A stretch of 23,887 nt of DNA from Flavobacterium psychrophilum (lineage in GTDB: Bacteria > Bacteroidota > Bacteroidia > Flavobacteriales > Flavobacteriaceae). Of the stretch, positions 1 through 8,510 are shown one piece after another (the stretch's first letter is position 1; every line of letters starts with the position of its first letter). The notes beneath the pieces were generated by a model. It saw nothing but the letters and a program-made list of their open reading frames with translations, did not search any database and was not told where the DNA came from. The stretch is from positions 1 to 23,887 of the forward strand of contig CAMBHH010000028.1 of assembly GCA_945866505.1 (NCBI GenBank). Reading direction: 5' to 3'. The translations under genes and the position numbers were made by a program.

Positions 1-433
1 ATTCTGCAATTTCCCGCTCGTCATCATTCAATATAAATGTATTCAACTGATTGATTAAATCCTGATGAAAACTAATTGGGGCGACCAATGGCGACTCACG
101 TTCCTCATCGTCGTCGCTATAATTATTGGCTTGAGTTTTATAATCTGGGGTCTCGTCGCTGCTTAAATATTCATCAATGTTGATGTCGCTGATGTCTTCG
201 GTTTCGTTATCATCATAATCGTCAAATTCGTCGTTCATATCATCATTGTCGAATTCGTCTTTATCGTAAATTTCTTCCTCATCGCTTCCTGTTTCCAATG
301 CCGGATTCTCATTCATTTCTTCCATCAAACGCTGTTCGAATGCTTGCGTTGGCAATTGAATTAACTTCATCAACTGGATTTGTTGAGGAGATAATTTCTG
401 GGAAAGCTTAAGATTTAGAAATTGTTTTAACAT
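1..433 (-). CDS. rpoN: RNA polymerase sigma-54 factor, N-terminal part (cut by window edge)
   Basis: This encodes the alternative sigma factor that directs core RNA polymerase to -24/-12 promoters and needs an AAA+ activator. Only the first 144 codons lie in the window; the gene continues beyond base 1. The ATG is at 431-433. The translated start, MLKQFLNLKLSQKLSPQQIQ, followed by LMKLIQLPTQAFEQRL and ENPALE, is the glutamine- and leucine-rich region I typical of RpoN. A long run rich in Asp and Glu follows (about residues 50-105), matching the acidic region II. The start of the core-binding region is then visible. It lies downstream of asnS on the same strand, and the two are separated by the GxxExxY repeat element. 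Recognition is by motif and is confident; the DNA-binding RpoN box is outside the window. Confidence 0.93.
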   Translation of the reverse strand, partial: MLKQFLNLKLSQKLSPQQIQLMKLIQLPTQAFEQRLMEEMNENPALETGSDEEEIYDKDEFDNDDMNDEFDDYDDNETEDISDINIDEYLSSDETPDYKTQANNYSDDDEERESPLVAPISFHQDLINQLNTFILNDDEREIAE

Positions 434-452
434 AATAAGGCGCTAATTTGTT

Positions 453-480
453 TTTGCCACGAAGGCACTAAGACACAAAG
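453..480 (+). repeat. GCCACGAAGGC-type repeat, outer left copy
   Basis: The sequence TTTTGCCACGAAGGCACTAA continues into GACACAAAG. It lies just upstream of the rpoN start codon and is the inverted partner of the copy at 1181-1210. A degenerate shorter forward copy follows at 523-546. Confidence 0.7.
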
Positions 481-594
481 TTTTTTTGTTTTGTAAGTCG
501 CTAATTTTTTTAGTCAATAATTTTTTGCCACTAAGGCGCAAAGTTTTATTTATTTTTTTATAAAATTGAATTTTTAAGTTTTTAATAATTGACC

Positions 595-621
595 CTCGTG
601 GCTTAGTACCTTTGTGGCAAA
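595..621 (-). repeat. GCCACAAAGG-type repeat abutting the 3' end of the GxxExxY gene
   Basis: Read on the minus strand this copy begins TTTTGCCACAAAGGTACTAA. It lies only about 8 bases past the stop codon of the GxxExxY gene. A forward copy lies at the other end of that gene (1020-1042), so the gene is tightly bracketed. Confidence 0.65.
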
Positions 622-628
622 AGCAATT

Positions 629-1015
629 TTATATTGTATTTATGAATCTCTTTATTCCATTTTTTATTAATGGGACATTAAAATTAATTAAAAAACCCAA
701 TTGATTTTCAGTTAATTTTAATTGACTAATAATTTGTGCTTGCCAGACAGGGTTTACAATTTCAACTGCTTTTACCTCTACAATCACTGTATGTTCAACT
801 ATTAAATCGAGTCTTAATTTTTCTTTAAGTGTTACTCCATCATATATAATTGGCACATCAATTTGACTTTGAACATTTAATCCTGCCTTGCTTATTTCAT
901 AAGCTAAACAAACTTCATAGACTCTTTCCAATAAACCAGGTCCAAGATTCTTATGAACCTTAAAAGCAGAATTTACAATTATTTTAGCTATTTCTTCAGT
1001 TCTCTCGTCTATCAT
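629..1015 (-). CDS. GxxExxY family protein (PD-(D/E)XK nuclease-like)
   Basis: This is a 128-residue protein of the GxxExxY family, which belongs to the PD-(D/E)XK nuclease-like superfamily and has no settled function. The namesake motif is G27-L-L-E30-R-V-Y33. The nuclease-like core is visible as D70 followed by E80-V-K82 (RLDLIVEH then VIVEVK). The length is about that of the complete family, so the gene looks intact. I chose the ATG at 1013-1015, which gives the usual MIDERTEEIAK start; an upstream in-frame TTG would begin translation inside the flanking repeat and is less likely. The gene sits alone between asnS and rpoN, bracketed by repeats. It may be expressed by read-through from asnS. 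Activity is unproven. Confidence 0.85.
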   Translation of the reverse strand: MIDERTEEIAKIIVNSAFKVHKNLGPGLLERVYEVCLAYEISKAGLNVQSQIDVPIIYDGVTLKEKLRLDLIVEHTVIVEVKAVEIVNPVWQAQIISQLKLTENQLGFLINFNVPLIKNGIKRFINTI

Positions 1016-1019
1016 TTTT

Positions 1020-1048
1020 TCTTGCCACAAAGGCGCTAAGTCAGAGAG
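1020..1048 (+). repeat. GCCACAAAGGCGCTAAG-type repeat abutting the GxxExxY start
   Basis: The core CTTGCCACAAAGGCGCTAAG starts at 1021, immediately upstream (on the minus strand) of the GxxExxY start codon at 1015. It therefore supplies that gene's leader sequence. Confidence 0.65.
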
Positions 1049-1180
1049 GTTAGTCTATTTTTAATTATTTTTTAGCGCCAATTAATTGATATTAAATTCT
1101 AATTATTTACTGTTGTTTTATTTTAAAATGAAAATCATTTATTCAATACAGTTTATAGTTTTATTTCTATAACTAAAAAA

Positions 1181-1210
1181 AACTTTGCGCCTTAGTGTCT
1201 TCGTGGCAAA
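1181..1210 (-). repeat. GCCACGAAGAC-type repeat, outer right copy
   Basis: On the minus strand it reads TTTGCCACGAAGACACTAAG and then GCGCAAAG. It is the inverted counterpart of the copy at 453-480 and ends about 11 bases from the asnS stop codon. Confidence 0.7.
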
Positions 1211-1221
1211 TCCCCCGTGTC

Positions 1222-2655
1222 TTAGAAGTCTGCATTCATCGGCGTTCTCGGAAAAGGAATTACGTCACGAATGTTGGTCATTCCGGTTACGAAAAGAACC
1301 AATCTTTCAAATCCTAGCCCAAAGCCAGAGTGAACCGCACTTCCGAATTTACGTGTATCCAAATACCACCATAATTCTTCTTCGTCGATTCCCAAGGCTT
1401 TCATTTTTTCGACCAAAACATCAAATCGTTCCTCTCTTTGTGAACCGCCCACGATTTCTCCGATGCCTGGAAAAAGGATGTCCATTGCACGAACTGTTTT
1501 TTCGTCTTCGTTCAAACGCATATAAAATGCTTTGATATTCGCTGGATAATCAAACAAAATTACTGGCGATTTAAAATGTTTTTCAACCAAATAACGCTCG
1601 TGTTCCGACTGTAAATCAGCGCCCCATTCGTTGATGATGTATTGAAATTTTTTCTTTTTGTTTGGTGTACAATCTCTCAAAATGTCAATAGCTTCCGTGT
1701 AAGAAACCCGTTTGAAATTGTTTTCCAAAACAAAGTTTAGTTTCTCCAATAACGTCATTTCGCTTCTTTCAGCTTGTGGTTTTGATTTTTCTTCTTCCAA
1801 CAAACGACCTTCAAGGAATTTCAAATCATCGCCACATTTATCCAGCGCATATTTGATTACATATTGAATAAAATCTTCGGCCAAATCCATATTATCGTTC
1901 AAATCATTGAAAGCCACTTCTGGTTCAATCATCCAAAACTCAGCCAAATGGCGAGAAGTGTTGGAATTTTCAGCTCTGAAAGTGGGTCCAAAAGTATAAA
2001 TCTGACCCAAAGCCATCGCAAAAGTTTCGCCTTCTAATTGTCCAGAAACCGTTAAGTTGGTATGTTTTCCGAAGAAATCTTTTTTATAATCAATGTTGCC
2101 TTCTTCATTTTTCGGCAAATTATCTAGTGGCAAGGAAGTCACCTGAAACATTTCGCCAGCACCTTCGGCATCTGCTCCAGTGATAATTGGCGTATTGACA
2201 TACACAAAACCTTTCTGTTGAAAATAGCTATGAACAGCAAATGACAGAACCGAACGAATTCGCATAATTGCTCCAAAAGCATTGGTACGAACTCTTAAAT
2301 GGGCATTTTCGCGCAGGAATTCCAAGGAATGTTTTTTGGGTTGCATCGGGAATTTCTCAGCATCCGAGTCGCCAAGAATTTCTAATGTTGTAACTTGAAT
2401 TTCATATTTTTGACCCGCTCCTTTGCTTTCTACCAAATCTCCCGTAACCGAAATAGCCGCTCCAGTAGTAATTCTTTTTAAGGTTTCTTCGGGTGTATTT
2501 TCAAAATCGACCACGCATTGTATGTTATTGATGGTCGAGCCGTCGTTCAGCGCAATAAATTGATTGTTTCTAAAAGTTCTTACCCAACCTTTTGCATTTA
2601 TTGCAATAAGTGTCGTGGAGCTGTTTAGTAAGTCTTTAACTCTAGTGTGTTTCAT
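1222..2655 (-). CDS. asnS: Asparagine--tRNA ligase
   Basis: This cytosolic class IIb synthetase charges tRNA(Asn) with asparagine using ATP. The product has 477 residues, a usual length. The N-terminal part (about residues 20-110) is an OB-fold anticodon-binding domain ([16 protein letters not shown]). The catalytic core follows, with class II motif 2 in [20 protein letters not shown] and motif 3 in [15 protein letters not shown]. The C-terminus, [16 protein letters not shown], is the characteristic AsnRS ending. The ATG at 2653-2655 gives [10 protein letters not shown]. The gene runs towards rpoN; the interval between them is occupied by a repeat-bounded GxxExxY element starting about 11 bases after the stop codon. 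Identification is confident. Confidence 0.97.
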   Translation of the reverse strand: MKHTRVKDLLNSSTTLIAINAKGWVRTFRNNQFIALNDGSTINNIQCVVDFENTPEETLKRITTGAAISVTGDLVESKGAGQKYEIQVTTLEILGDSDAEKFPMQPKKHSLEFLRENAHLRVRTNAFGAIMRIRSVLSFAVHSYFQQKGFVYVNTPIITGADAEGAGEMFQVTSLPLDNLPKNEEGNIDYKKDFFGKHTNLTVSGQLEGETFAMALGQIYTFGPTFRAENSNTSRHLAEFWMIEPEVAFNDLNDNMDLAEDFIQYVIKYALDKCGDDLKFLEGRLLEEEKSKPQAERSEMTLLEKLNFVLENNFKRVSYTEAIDILRDCTPNKKKKFQYIINEWGADLQSEHERYLVEKHFKSPVILFDYPANIKAFYMRLNEDEKTVRAMDILFPGIGEIVGGSQREERFDVLVEKMKALGIDEEELWWYLDTRKFGSAVHSGFGLGFERLVLFVTGMTNIRDVIPFPRTPMNADF

Positions 2656-2716
2656 TTTCGAATTGGGATTTTCAAATTTAGGATTTAGGATTTCAAAATA
2701 AATCTAAATCGAATTA

Positions 2717-2724
2717 CAAATATA
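2717..2724 (-). promoter_or_regulatory. Bacteroidota -7 box for asnS
   Basis: The minus strand reads TATATTTG, an exact match to the TAnnTTTG -7 consensus of Bacteroidota promoters, about 60 bases before the asnS ATG. I see no clear TTTG at the -33 position, so the call is tentative. Confidence 0.4.
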
Positions 2725-2880
2725 ATTGATTTGTTTGGAAAAGTCGTTGTGTGAAATGACCTATTCGGGAATTAAATAACTCCGAATTTTTTAGTTCAAA
2801 GACTGATTGTGTACTTTTTCCACGCACCAAAATAATCCAAATGCTATTTTTCCTAGGCGAATTTATAGCTAAAATGATAA

Positions 2881-2924
2881 AAAAAGCACCCAAAAACTAT
2901 AAAGTTAGATTTTGGGTACTTTTT
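2881..2924 (-). terminator. Terminator hairpin downstream of the MMPL transporter
   Basis: A 15-base arm (2881-2895, AAAAAGCACCCAAAA) pairs with 2910-2924 (TTTTGGGTACTTTTT) with a single mismatch and a 14-base loop. On the minus strand the stem ends in a run of T, as expected for an intrinsic terminator of the leftward transporter gene. Confidence 0.65.
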
Positions 2925-2951
2925 ATAAGATACAATTCTGAAACTATTTGG

Positions 2952-2984
2952 AAATTTGACAACTTTTTTAAAGTTGTCAAATTT
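2952..2984. repeat. Perfect inverted repeat (AAATTTGACAACTT)
   Basis: Arms 2952-2965 and 2971-2984 are perfectly complementary around a 5-base loop, 30 bases beyond the transporter stop codon. It has no U-tract of its own on the minus strand, so it may be a 3' stabilising hairpin placed ahead of the true terminator at 2881-2924. Confidence 0.55.
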
Positions 2985-3014
2985 ATCTGATTCGCAAAAA
3001 AATCCTAGAACAAT

Positions 3015-5429
3015 TTACCCTTTCTTCAAAGCATCAATTTCTTCGTCTGTTGGTTCGATGATGTCAATTTTGGGTTCGATGAATTCCTGCTCGTTGGCCA
3101 ATGTTTTGTTCAATGTTAAAACTAAAGCTGGAAGTAACATTAAATTGGACAACATTCCGAATAATAAAGTCAAGGAAATCAGTCCGCCAAGAGCGATGGT
3201 GCCTCCAAAACTGGACAGCATAAAAACTGAAAATCCAAAGAATAATACTATAGAAGTATAAAACATACTAAGTCCAGCATCAGCGAATGTGGCATAAACA
3301 GATTTGCGAATTTTCCAGTTGTTTTTCTTTAATTCCTCTCGATATTGCGCTAGGAAACGGACGGTATCATCGACCGAAAGTCCAAATGCGATTCCGAAAA
3401 CCAATATAGTTGAAGGTTTCAATGGAATGTTAAAAAAGCCCATAATTCCTGCGGTTAGCAGCAAAGGTAGTAGATTTGGGATGATGGAAACCAAAATCAT
3501 TTTGAACGATCGGAACATAAATCCAATTAAAAGTGCGGTCAAGAAAAAAGCGAAAATCAAAGACGAAAGTAAGTTATTCAATAAGTAACCTGTTCCCTTT
3601 TGGAAAACCAATGCTTTTCCGGTAATAGTCACATTATATTGATTTTTTGGAAAAATTTTATCGGCTTCTTTTCGAATTTCGGCCTCAATTCTAGGGATGG
3701 CATCACCGTTTTCGTCACGCATAAAAGTGGTAATTCGAGCAAACTGTCCTGTCGAATCCACATAACTTTTCATCAGATTTTCTTTCGAGTTTTTAGTTGC
3801 ATTTTTGGCATACGACAAAATAAACGATTGCTCTTGCGAAGTCGGTAATTCGTAATAATCGGTATTTCCGTTATAATAGGCTTGTTTAGAATATTTGACT
3901 AAATTGACAATCGAAATTGGTTTTGATAATTCTGGAATTTCGTCAATAGCTTGTTCCAATTCGTCCATTCGCTTGAGTGTTGACAGTTTCATTACACCTT
4001 TTTTGCGTTTAGTGTCAATCATAATTTCAAGAGGCATTATACCATCAAATTCTTTTTCGAAGAAGATAATGTCTTTGAAAAAGGCTTCCTTTTTTGGCAT
4101 ATCTTCAATGATACTTCCCGAAATTCGCATCTTATAAATTCCAATAATGCTAATTACTAAAAGAGAAACAGCAACTACGTATATCGAAAAGCGGTTGTAT
4201 TTGACATTTCGTAAAATCCAATCCATAAAAGATTTTACATAACCTCGGTCTAAATGCTCGATGTGGCGGTCTTTTGGAGCGGGAATGTAACTGTGAAAAA
4301 TTGGAATTACAATGATACAAAGAAAGAACAATGCCATAATGTTGATGGAAGTGACTAAACCAAATTCTAAAAGTAATTCATTGTTTGAGGCCACGAATGT
4401 AGCAAAACCAATGGCGGTAGTCAAATTGGTCATAAGAGTGGCCATTCCTACTTTTGTCGTAACGCGTTGCAGAGCCTTAACTTTGTTTCGGTGAACTTTG
4501 TATTCCTGATGGTATTTGTTGGTCAGGAAAATGCAATTGGGAATCCCGATGACAATAATCAAAGAAGGAACCAAGGCAGTTAAAACAGTAATTTCATAAT
4601 TCAACAATCCCAAGAACCCAAAAGACCACATCACGCCAATGATCACAATAATTATCGAAATTAAAGTGGCTCTAAAACTTCTAAAAAAGAAAAAGAATAG
4701 TAAGGAAGTCACCAGTAATGATGCCCCAATAAAAATGCTGATTTCACCAATAATCGTTTGAGCATTGAGCGTTCGGATGTAAGGCATGCCTGAAACACGA
4801 AGGTCAATTTTGGTTTCTTCTTCAAATGCTTGTATTGCTGGAACTAATTTTTTTAGGATAAAATCTTTTCGGGCTGGAGTGTTTACAATTTTCTTATCTA
4901 AATAAACCGCAGAACGAATGGTTCCTGATTTTTTGTTAAAAAGTAAACCTTCGTAAAAAGGCAAATCATTGAAAAGTTCCTTTTTTATATTCTCAAGATA
5001 AACATGGTCTGAGGTTTTATCTTGATTGACAAAAGGAACCAATTCGAATTTTTCGAGTGCTTCGTTTTTTTGTAGTTTTTTTAAATCGTTTATTGAAATT
5101 ACTAAATCAACGGCTTTGTCTTCTTTCAGACTATTCATTAATTTAGTCCAGGCTTTAAAAGCTTTTGGGGTGAAAAAGGTCGTGTCTTTGACTCCAATAA
5201 CGACTAAGTTTCCTTCTTCGCCAAATTGGTGCAAAAAAGCATTGTACTCAATGTTAACGATGTTGTCGTCGGGTAGCATGTTGGCTTCCGTTTGGGTAAA
5301 ATGGATGTTTTTCCATTGCAATGCCAATAAAACGGTTATCGCTACAATAATCGACAACATCAAAATTCTATTTCTAAGGACGACGCGGGCAATTAATTCC
5401 CAAAATCCTAAACTAAACCACTTGATCAT
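3015..5429 (-). CDS. RND/MMPL-family transporter
   Basis: This is an inner-membrane protein of 804 residues from the RND superfamily, MMPL branch, with a predicted role in proton-driven export of hydrophobic or lipid-like molecules. The substrate cannot be read from the sequence. The layout is the duplicated RND one: TM1 at about residues 20-40 (NRILMLSIIVAITVLLAL), a first periplasmic domain to about 215, and a five-helix bundle at about 220-375 that includes PSLIIVIGIPNCIFLTNKYH. TM7 lies near 415-435. A second periplasmic domain is followed by a C-terminal helix bundle with GIAFGLSVDDTVRFLAQYRE, whose acidic pair is typical of the proton-relay helix. The ATG at 5427-5429 gives MIKWFSLGFWELIA. 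It is transcribed towards asnS, with hairpins after its stop codon. Confidence 0.9.
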   Translation of the reverse strand: MIKWFSLGFWELIARVVLRNRILMLSIIVAITVLLALQWKNIHFTQTEANMLPDDNIVNIEYNAFLHQFGEEGNLVVIGVKDTTFFTPKAFKAWTKLMNSLKEDKAVDLVISINDLKKLQKNEALEKFELVPFVNQDKTSDHVYLENIKKELFNDLPFYEGLLFNKKSGTIRSAVYLDKKIVNTPARKDFILKKLVPAIQAFEEETKIDLRVSGMPYIRTLNAQTIIGEISIFIGASLLVTSLLFFFFFRSFRATLISIIIVIIGVMWSFGFLGLLNYEITVLTALVPSLIIVIGIPNCIFLTNKYHQEYKVHRNKVKALQRVTTKVGMATLMTNLTTAIGFATFVASNNELLLEFGLVTSINIMALFFLCIIVIPIFHSYIPAPKDRHIEHLDRGYVKSFMDWILRNVKYNRFSIYVVAVSLLVISIIGIYKMRISGSIIEDMPKKEAFFKDIIFFEKEFDGIMPLEIMIDTKRKKGVMKLSTLKRMDELEQAIDEIPELSKPISIVNLVKYSKQAYYNGNTDYYELPTSQEQSFILSYAKNATKNSKENLMKSYVDSTGQFARITTFMRDENGDAIPRIEAEIRKEADKIFPKNQYNVTITGKALVFQKGTGYLLNNLLSSLIFAFFLTALLIGFMFRSFKMILVSIIPNLLPLLLTAGIMGFFNIPLKPSTILVFGIAFGLSVDDTVRFLAQYREELKKNNWKIRKSVYATFADAGLSMFYTSIVLFFGFSVFMLSSFGGTIALGGLISLTLLFGMLSNLMLLPALVLTLNKTLANEQEFIEPKIDIIEPTDEEIDALKKG

Positions 5430-5448
5430 TCTTTAGATTTAAACTCGG

Positions 5449-5456
5449 CAAAGGTA
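5449..5456 (-). promoter_or_regulatory. Candidate -7 box for the MMPL transporter
   Basis: The minus strand reads TACCTTTG, an exact TAnnTTTG match, 20 bases before the transporter ATG. This is a typical spacing for a short leader. The -33 element is not evident. Confidence 0.4.
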
Positions 5457-5564
5457 GGTAATCAGTGCATTATAATATTAGTTTTAAAGGAACCTTTTTG
5501 TTAATTTAAGTGTTAATTTTTTATTTTTATTTTACAATAAAATAAATGTATGAGATGTAATTTA

Positions 5565-5572
5565 TATATTTG
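5565..5572 (+). promoter_or_regulatory. Candidate -7 box for the antiporter
   Basis: TATATTTG matches TAnnTTTG and lies 41 bases before the antiporter ATG, in the 184-base divergent gap. No -33 TTTG is obvious at the expected distance. Confidence 0.35.
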
Positions 5573-5613
5573 GATTTCTCATCTTTGTTTGAATTTTATT
5601 GACGCCGTAACTT

Positions 5614-7884
5614 ATGAAAAAGTACAAAAACACCATATTTTATTTAGTAATTACAGGAGGTTTTACGGCTTTGATTTATTGGATATTATCGCTGGGAAAA
5701 GGCTTAGAAGTTCATAAAAAAACCTTGTTTCCATTAGTAGAAAATGGGCATTGGAATGATTTTATTGATTCGATGTCGCTTAATCTGCATCACCCTTTAG
5801 CCATACTTTTGGCGCAAATTATCACCATAATAGTAGTCGCTCGATTTTTTGGCTGGGTTTTTAGAAAAATTGGGCAACCATCGGTAATTGGAGAGATAAT
5901 TGCAGGAATAGTTCTTGGACCCTCTTTACTAGGCTTGTATTTTCCAGAATTTTCTTTGACTTTATTTCCAGTTGCGTCTTTAGGGAATTTGCAGTTTTTA
6001 AGTCAAATTGGGCTTATTCTTTTTATGTATGTAATTGGTATGGAACTCGATTTGAAAGTGCTGCAAAACAGAGCCAAAGATGCCGTTGTGATCAGTCACG
6101 CAAGTATTATATTCCCTTTTGCTTTAGGAATCGGTTTGGCTTATTTTGTTTATTTTAAATTTGCTCCAGAAGGCGTAGCTTTTTTGCCCTTTGCTCTTTT
6201 TATGGGAATTGCGATGAGCATCACCGCTTTTCCTGTTTTGGCAAGAATTGTGCAAGAAAGAGGTATTCATAAAACCAAATTGGGAGCGATAGTAATTACC
6301 TGTGCTGCTGCCGATGATATTACGGCTTGGTGCCTTCTTGCCGCAGTAATCGCAATTGTAAAAGCGGGGACTTTCGTGAGTTCTTTATACATTATAGGTA
6401 TGGCAATTGTTTATGTCCTTGCGATGCTTTTTGTCGTAAAGCCATTTTTGAAGAAAATTGGGGAATTGTACGCAACCAAAGATAGTTTGAACAAACCTGT
6501 GGTCGCCATTTTCTTTTTAATATTAATCATCTCCTCTTACACAACCGAAATTATTGGAATTCACGCTCTTTTTGGTGCTTTTATGACAGGGGTAATTATG
6601 CCTGACATCACTAAATTTAGAAATCTTTTTATAGAAAAAGTCGAAGATGTTTCGGTGATATTATTGCTCCCTTTGTTTTTTGTCTTTACAGGGTTGCGAA
6701 CACAAATAGGATTGTTGAACGATCCTTATCTTTGGAAAGTGACCGGATTTATAATACTAGTTGCTGTTGTAGGCAAGTTTTTTGGAAGTGCTTTAGCCGC
6801 AAAATTTGTGGGTCAAAGCTGGCGTGATAGCTTCACTATTGGTGCTTTGATGAACACAAGAGGCTTGATGGAATTGATAGTTTTGAATATTGGTTTAGAC
6901 TTAAAAGTGCTTACTCCTGAGGTGTTTACCATGATGGTTATTATGGCTTTAGTCACAACCTTTATGACGGGTCCAACGTTGAATATTATAAATTATATTT
7001 TTAAGACTAACGATGAGAATGTCTTAGAGGAAGTTTTTAATGGGGAAAAGTATAAAATTTTGCTTTCATTTGGAAATAACGAAAAAGGAAAGTCGCTTTT
7101 GAGACTCGCCAATAGTTTGGTAAAAAAGAAGAAAGACAAATCAACAGTTACAGCCATGCATCTTACATTGAGCGATGAAGTGCATGCATACAATTTAGAA
7201 CAGTATGAAAAAGACAAATTTTTGCCATTAATTGTCGAATCCAAAATATTGAATCAAGAAATTACAACTTTGTTTAAAGCTACAGTTGATATCGAATCTA
7301 ATATTGCTGAGGTTGCTAATAATGGGGAGTATGACTTGCTTTTGATTGGTCTTGGGAAATCTATTTTTGAAGGTTCATTACTTGGAAAAGTGTTGGGATT
7401 TACCACAAGAATTATTAATCCCGACCGTTTGATAGATAAATTCACTGGAAAAGAAGGCTTGTTTGAAAATTCTCCTTTTGATGAAAGAACAAGGCAAATT
7501 ATTGCGAAAACTAAAACTCCGTTGGGAGTTTTGATTGACAAAGATTTGAATCAAGTTAATCAAGTTATTATTCCGATTTTTAGTTCAGAAGACACCTTTT
7601 TATTAGATTATGCTCAGAAATTGATTTACAACAATGAGTCCCAAATCATCATTTTAGATGTAAATGAAAGCATAAACACTAATTTTGTTCTCAAAAGTGC
7701 ATTAGATTCTTTGCAACAAACCTATCCCGAAAACGTCACTTTCATAAACAACAAAATCATTAAAAAAGATCTTTTAGCAAAATTAGATTTAATGATTATA
7801 AGTGTCGAAAGCTGGAAAGTGCTTTTGGATAAATACAGTATTTGGCTAAGGAGAGTTCCTTCGGTGCTGATATTAAAACAGTAA
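5614..7884 (+). CDS. CPA2-family cation:proton antiporter with C-terminal cytosolic domain
   Basis: This is a membrane antiporter of 756 residues, of the monovalent cation/proton (CPA2, KefB/NapA-like) type, expected to exchange Na+ or K+ for H+. An N-terminal helix (about residues 8-26) precedes the transporter domain (about 60-470). That domain carries GQPSVIGEIIAGIVLGPSLL, FMYVIGMELDL and the key tandem aspartates D234-D235 in AAADDITAW. Helix 10-12 sequences such as MNTRGLMELIVLNIGLDL are also present. Residues about 480-756 form a soluble part with alpha/beta strands resembling two universal-stress-protein-like units; no clear TrkA-N dinucleotide motif is seen. The ATG at 5614 gives the Lys-rich start expected before the first helix. 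It is monocistronic, divergent from the MMPL gene, and ends at a strong terminator. Confidence 0.9.
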   Translation: MKKYKNTIFYLVITGGFTALIYWILSLGKGLEVHKKTLFPLVENGHWNDFIDSMSLNLHHPLAILLAQIITIIVVARFFGWVFRKIGQPSVIGEIIAGIVLGPSLLGLYFPEFSLTLFPVASLGNLQFLSQIGLILFMYVIGMELDLKVLQNRAKDAVVISHASIIFPFALGIGLAYFVYFKFAPEGVAFLPFALFMGIAMSITAFPVLARIVQERGIHKTKLGAIVITCAAADDITAWCLLAAVIAIVKAGTFVSSLYIIGMAIVYVLAMLFVVKPFLKKIGELYATKDSLNKPVVAIFFLILIISSYTTEIIGIHALFGAFMTGVIMPDITKFRNLFIEKVEDVSVILLLPLFFVFTGLRTQIGLLNDPYLWKVTGFIILVAVVGKFFGSALAAKFVGQSWRDSFTIGALMNTRGLMELIVLNIGLDLKVLTPEVFTMMVIMALVTTFMTGPTLNIINYIFKTNDENVLEEVFNGEKYKILLSFGNNEKGKSLLRLANSLVKKKKDKSTVTAMHLTLSDEVHAYNLEQYEKDKFLPLIVESKILNQEITTLFKATVDIESNIAEVANNGEYDLLLIGLGKSIFEGSLLGKVLGFTTRIINPDRLIDKFTGKEGLFENSPFDERTRQIIAKTKTPLGVLIDKDLNQVNQVIIPIFSSEDTFLLDYAQKLIYNNESQIIILDVNESINTNFVLKSALDSLQQTYPENVTFINNKIIKKDLLAKLDLMIISVESWKVLLDKYSIWLRRVPSVLILKQ

Positions 7885-7923
7885 GCCATAAAAAAACCGC
7901 TAACATAGCGGTTTTTTTATGGC
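7885..7923. terminator. Bidirectional intrinsic terminator between the antiporter and frr
   Basis: A perfect 17-base inverted repeat (GCCATAAAAAAACCGCT at 7885-7901, complement at 7907-7923) encloses the 5-base loop AACAT. A-runs and T-runs on both sides of the CCGCT stem let it act on both strands. It starts immediately after the antiporter stop codon and 14 bases from the frr stop codon. Confidence 0.9.
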
Positions 7924-7936
7924 TTTTTTAGAGAAA

Positions 7937-8500
7937 TTACACTTTCATAATTTCGGCTTCTTTATGAACAAGATGCTCGTCAATTTTTTTGATAAAATTA
8001 TTGGTCAAGATTTGAACTTCTTCCTCGGCACTTTTGCAAATGTCTTCTGAGGTTCCTTCTTTTTCTAGTTTTTTTATCTCGGTATTGGCCTCTTTACGGG
8101 CATTTCTAATTCCAATTTTTGCATCTTCGGCTTCTGACTTTGCCTGTTTTGCCAAATCGCGTCTTCTATCTTCTGTCAAAGGAGGAACGCTGATGATGAT
8201 AACATCTCCATTATTCATCGGATTGAAACCAAGATTGGCAATCATAATTGCTTTTTCAATAGTATGAAGCATGTTTTTTTCAAAAGGTTGCAATGTGATG
8301 GTTCTGGCATCGGGAACGCTAATCTTCGACACTTGCGAAAGCGGTGTTGCAGATCCATAATAATCAACAAAAACACTTCCAAGCATAGCTGGAGAAGCTT
8401 TTCCTGCACGGATATTTAAGAATGATTTTTCTAAATGTGCAATAGAACCCGCCATAGATTCTTGGGTGCTATCTAAAATAAATTCAATTTCTTCAGTCAT
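7937..8500 (-). CDS. frr: Ribosome recycling factor
   Basis: Ribosome recycling factor splits the post-termination ribosome together with EF-G, freeing subunits and mRNA. The 187-residue product is close to the usual 185. It shows the family signatures LNIRAGKASPAMLG (about residues 28-42), VPDARTITLQPFEK (about 83-96) and PPLTEDRRRDLAKQAK (about 126-141). The helical tail KIDEHLVHKEAEIMKV fits the three-helix bundle of domain I. The ATG at 8498-8500 gives MTEEIEFILDS. It lies 71 bases downstream of pyrH on the same strand, the classical pyrH-frr order. A hairpin sits in the gap. Confidence 0.97.
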   Translation of the reverse strand: MTEEIEFILDSTQESMAGSIAHLEKSFLNIRAGKASPAMLGSVFVDYYGSATPLSQVSKISVPDARTITLQPFEKNMLHTIEKAIMIANLGFNPMNNGDVIIISVPPLTEDRRRDLAKQAKSEAEDAKIGIRNARKEANTEIKKLEKEGTSEDICKSAEEEVQILTNNFIKKIDEHLVHKEAEIMKV

Positions 8501-8510
8501 AACTTTGTTG

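Larger units (their letters stand above)
453..1210. mobile_element. Putative GxxExxY element framed by GCCACGAAGGC repeats
   Basis: Five copies of one repeat type occur in 760 bases. Forward copies start near 453, 523 and 1020; reverse-complement copies lie near 595-621 and 1181-1208. The shared core reads TTGCCAC(G/A/T)AAGGC, usually followed by a CTAAG-type segment. The outermost copies (453-480 and 1181-1210) face each other, giving an inverted-repeat frame about 758 bp long. The inner two directly abut the ends of a GxxExxY gene. The right boundary lies only about 11 bases from the asnS stop codon. Repeats of this kind are widespread in Bacteroidota and other phyla and are often seen near such small proteins. 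No transposase is present, so calling it mobile is an inference. Confidence 0.6.
2656..3014. other. Intergenic region between the MMPL transporter and asnS
   Basis: This 359-base AT-rich gap holds no convincing gene. From right to left along the direction of transcription it contains a perfect hairpin (2952-2984), a second hairpin followed by a T-run on the minus strand (2881-2924), and then the asnS leader with a TATATTTG box at 2717-2724. A short tandem of ATTTAGG-like units lies at about 2679-2692. A short rightward reading frame that overlaps this region into the transporter is a shadow. Confidence 0.6.

Noticed and set aside
1016..1030. TTG start of the GxxExxY gene inside the flanking repeat
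   Set aside because: The ATG at 1013-1015 gives the standard start; the extension is simply translated repeat.
1185..1535. Rightward reading frame opposite asnS
   Set aside because: It is a shadow frame over the asnS 3' end, begins in a repeat, and has no recognisable protein features.
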